From Vibrio algarum (GTDB lineage Bacteria; Pseudomonadota; Gammaproteobacteria; Enterobacterales; Vibrionaceae), in the NCBI RefSeq assembly GCF_028204155.1, contig NZ_JAQLOI010000003.1, positions 124,001-188,000 of the forward strand: DNA of 64,000 nt. Reading direction: 5' to 3'. Position numbers and translations under genes: made by a program. The notes under the pieces were generated by a model, which did not search any database, was not told where the DNA came from, and saw nothing but the letters and a program-made list of their open reading frames with translations. Of the stretch, positions 62,972 to 64,000 are shown piece by piece (position 1 is the first letter of the stretch; each line of letters opens with the position of its first letter).

Positions 62972-63048
62972 TGATTTGATTACACCGATAATAAAATCAA
63001 ACAATGATTTGATTTATTGCCATTTACTAATCACAATATGATTTGATT
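62972..63048 (+). promoter_or_regulatory. Three direct repeats TGATTTGATT upstream of the Fic gene
   Basis: TGATTTGATT at 62972-62981, 63005-63014 and 63039-63048, so spaced 33 and 34 bases, about three helical turns. Two inverse copies of AAATCAA also occur (about 62994 and 63061). The last lies at the Fic ribosome-binding site. They look like an operator array, perhaps for autoregulation. The 422-base gap 62655-63076 has no other gene. Confidence 0.6.
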
Positions 63049-63076
63049 AAACTATTTTTCAAATCAAGGAGCCATG

Positions 63077-64000
63077 ATGTGGATTTGGCAACAGACTGAT
63101 TGGGCTAACTTTTACTGGGATAAGACGGTGATCGAGCCGTTGGTGAGGGAGACTCGTCTAAACCAAGGGATCTTATTGGGCAAAATGTTGAGTCACTCTC
63201 AAGGCGAAAAAGAAAGTATGCTAGATACTTTATTGGCTAATATCGTTCACTCCAGTGCGATAGAAGGAGAGAAACTAAATGCTTTCTCTGTACGCTCGTC
63301 GTTGGCCAGTAGGTTGGGTTTGTCTGAAGAGAGGCCTTTTCCGACAACGGACCAAACCGATGGCTTTGCCGAAATCATGGTGGATGCTGTTGATAACCTA
63401 GTCACCCCTCTCACGCTTGATCGAATCTTACATTGGCATGATCGCTTATTTCCAGAAGGTTACACGATGTTTAACCCTGTCATCGGTGGCCAACTGCGAG
63501 GTGATGCTCCGATGCAGGTTGTCTCGGGTCGAATTGATAGACCAGTTGTGCATTTTGAAGCTCCAGGGCGTCAGCTCCTTGATGAAGAGCTAGACAAGTT
63601 TATCTTGTGGTTTAACGCCTCTAAAGATGATACTTCAATCGATCCCTTGCTTAGAGCAGCAGTCACTCATTTGTGGTTTGTTACGTTACATCCGCTAGAT
63701 GATGGTAACGGTCGAATCACTCGCTTATTAACTGACTTGGCCTTGGCTCAAGCTGAACAGCAATCTGTCCGCTTTTACGCGATGTCTGTAGGGATATTAG
63801 CGAATCGAAAGAGCTACTACGAGATCCTCGAACGAACCCAGAAAGGAGATTTGAATATCACCGACTGGTTAGTTTGGTTTTTTGACACTTTGAACGAGAC
63901 TTTTGCCGAGGCATTAAAGGAGATCGATCAGACGGTCCTCAAAACGAACTTTTGGCGTCATGTTGACCAAACTACATTAGTTAAAGAGCAGGTAAAAGTG
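63077..64000 (+). CDS. Fic-family protein, class with N-terminal inhibitory motif (right end cut)
   Basis: The gene runs off the right edge; 308 residues are visible. It opens MWIWQQTDWANFYWDKTVIE, a DUF4172-type N-terminal domain. The inhibitory helix motif SSAIEGE is near residue 59, so it is of the class with built-in autoinhibition. The catalytic Fic motif at about residue 205 is HPLDDGNGR (usual HPFxxGNGR with Leu for Phe). Fic enzymes transfer AMP or other groups to protein targets. AAGGAG stands five bases before the ATG at 63077. No antitoxin gene is next to it. A C-terminal DNA-binding domain is common in this class. Confidence 0.88.
   Translation, partial: MWIWQQTDWANFYWDKTVIEPLVRETRLNQGILLGKMLSHSQGEKESMLDTLLANIVHSSAIEGEKLNAFSVRSSLASRLGLSEERPFPTTDQTDGFAEIMVDAVDNLVTPLTLDRILHWHDRLFPEGYTMFNPVIGGQLRGDAPMQVVSGRIDRPVVHFEAPGRQLLDEELDKFILWFNASKDDTSIDPLLRAAVTHLWFVTLHPLDDGNGRITRLLTDLALAQAEQQSVRFYAMSVGILANRKSYYEILERTQKGDLNITDWLVWFFDTLNETFAEALKEIDQTVLKTNFWRHVDQTTLVKEQVKV

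Noticed and set aside
1..64000. tRNA, rRNA or CRISPR array
   Set aside because: None was seen on either strand on reading the sequence; a tRNA scan was not possible.

Overview
The window looks like an accessory region of a Vibrio or close Vibrionaceae genome. Base composition is low to moderate in GC and Shine-Dalgarno sites are of the AGGAG type. The gene families (KefF/KefC, a UspE-type stress protein, PsiE-like, YdcH/DUF465, a TPR-GGDEF cyclase, TRAP transporters, many LysR regulators) are common in marine gammaproteobacteria. I saw no rRNA, tRNA, CRISPR array or phage structural gene, and no core housekeeping operon.

Layout. 1-11 kb: a LysR fragment, a quinone-oxidoreductase-like dehydrogenase, a crotonase, an SDR, a YdcH protein, a patatin-like lipoprotein, an AhpD-like protein, a radical SAM protein, a KefF/KefC potassium-efflux pair and a LysR regulator. 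11.3-22.1 kb: a DUF2798 membrane protein with a palindromic operator and a broken marR gene. Next to it lies a nine-gene minus-strand operon with a complete sugar-type ABC importer (ATPase, binding protein, two permeases), four SnoaL/NTF2-fold proteins and a TauE/SafE permease. A divergent LacI-type regulator follows. 22-31 kb: a MITE-like element, an orphan IucA/IucC-like protein, a radical SAM/DUF1349 pair, two near-identical ABM monooxygenases with duplicated promoters around a second TauE permease and a LysR, a Yellow/MRJP-family secreted protein, a frameshifted alcohol dehydrogenase and an aminotransferase remnant. 31-41 kb: a eukaryotic-type glutathione synthetase, a DUF318 permease with its ArsR regulator, and a seven-gene minus-strand group (YCII, DoxX, metallo-beta-lactamase fold, lipoprotein, nitroreductase, DUF3861, GST) facing a LysR gene. 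41-53 kb: LysR, Usp, PsiE-like and zinc-ribbon genes, small genes, a group II intron, a methyltransferase-like protein, a broken binding protein and a TPR-GGDEF protein. 53-61 kb: a TRAP transporter, a GntR regulator, a glycyl radical enzyme and its activase, all linked by a shared palindromic operator. 61-64 kb: two hypotheticals, a DUF1499 lipoprotein and the start of a Fic-family gene preceded by three direct repeats.

Two loci look like self-contained uptake-and-catabolism systems. The LacI/ABC/SnoaL operon should import a sugar-like or glycosidic compound and process it with NTF2-fold enzymes. The GntR/TRAP/glycyl-radical locus should import an organic anion and cleave it anaerobically. 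Neither substrate can be read from the sequence.

A caution for any reader: at least eight reading frames are broken by one base at or beside a short homopolymer run, seven of them apparent losses. This may be true decay, but residual assembly errors are equally likely, so 'pseudogene' calls at these places are provisional.
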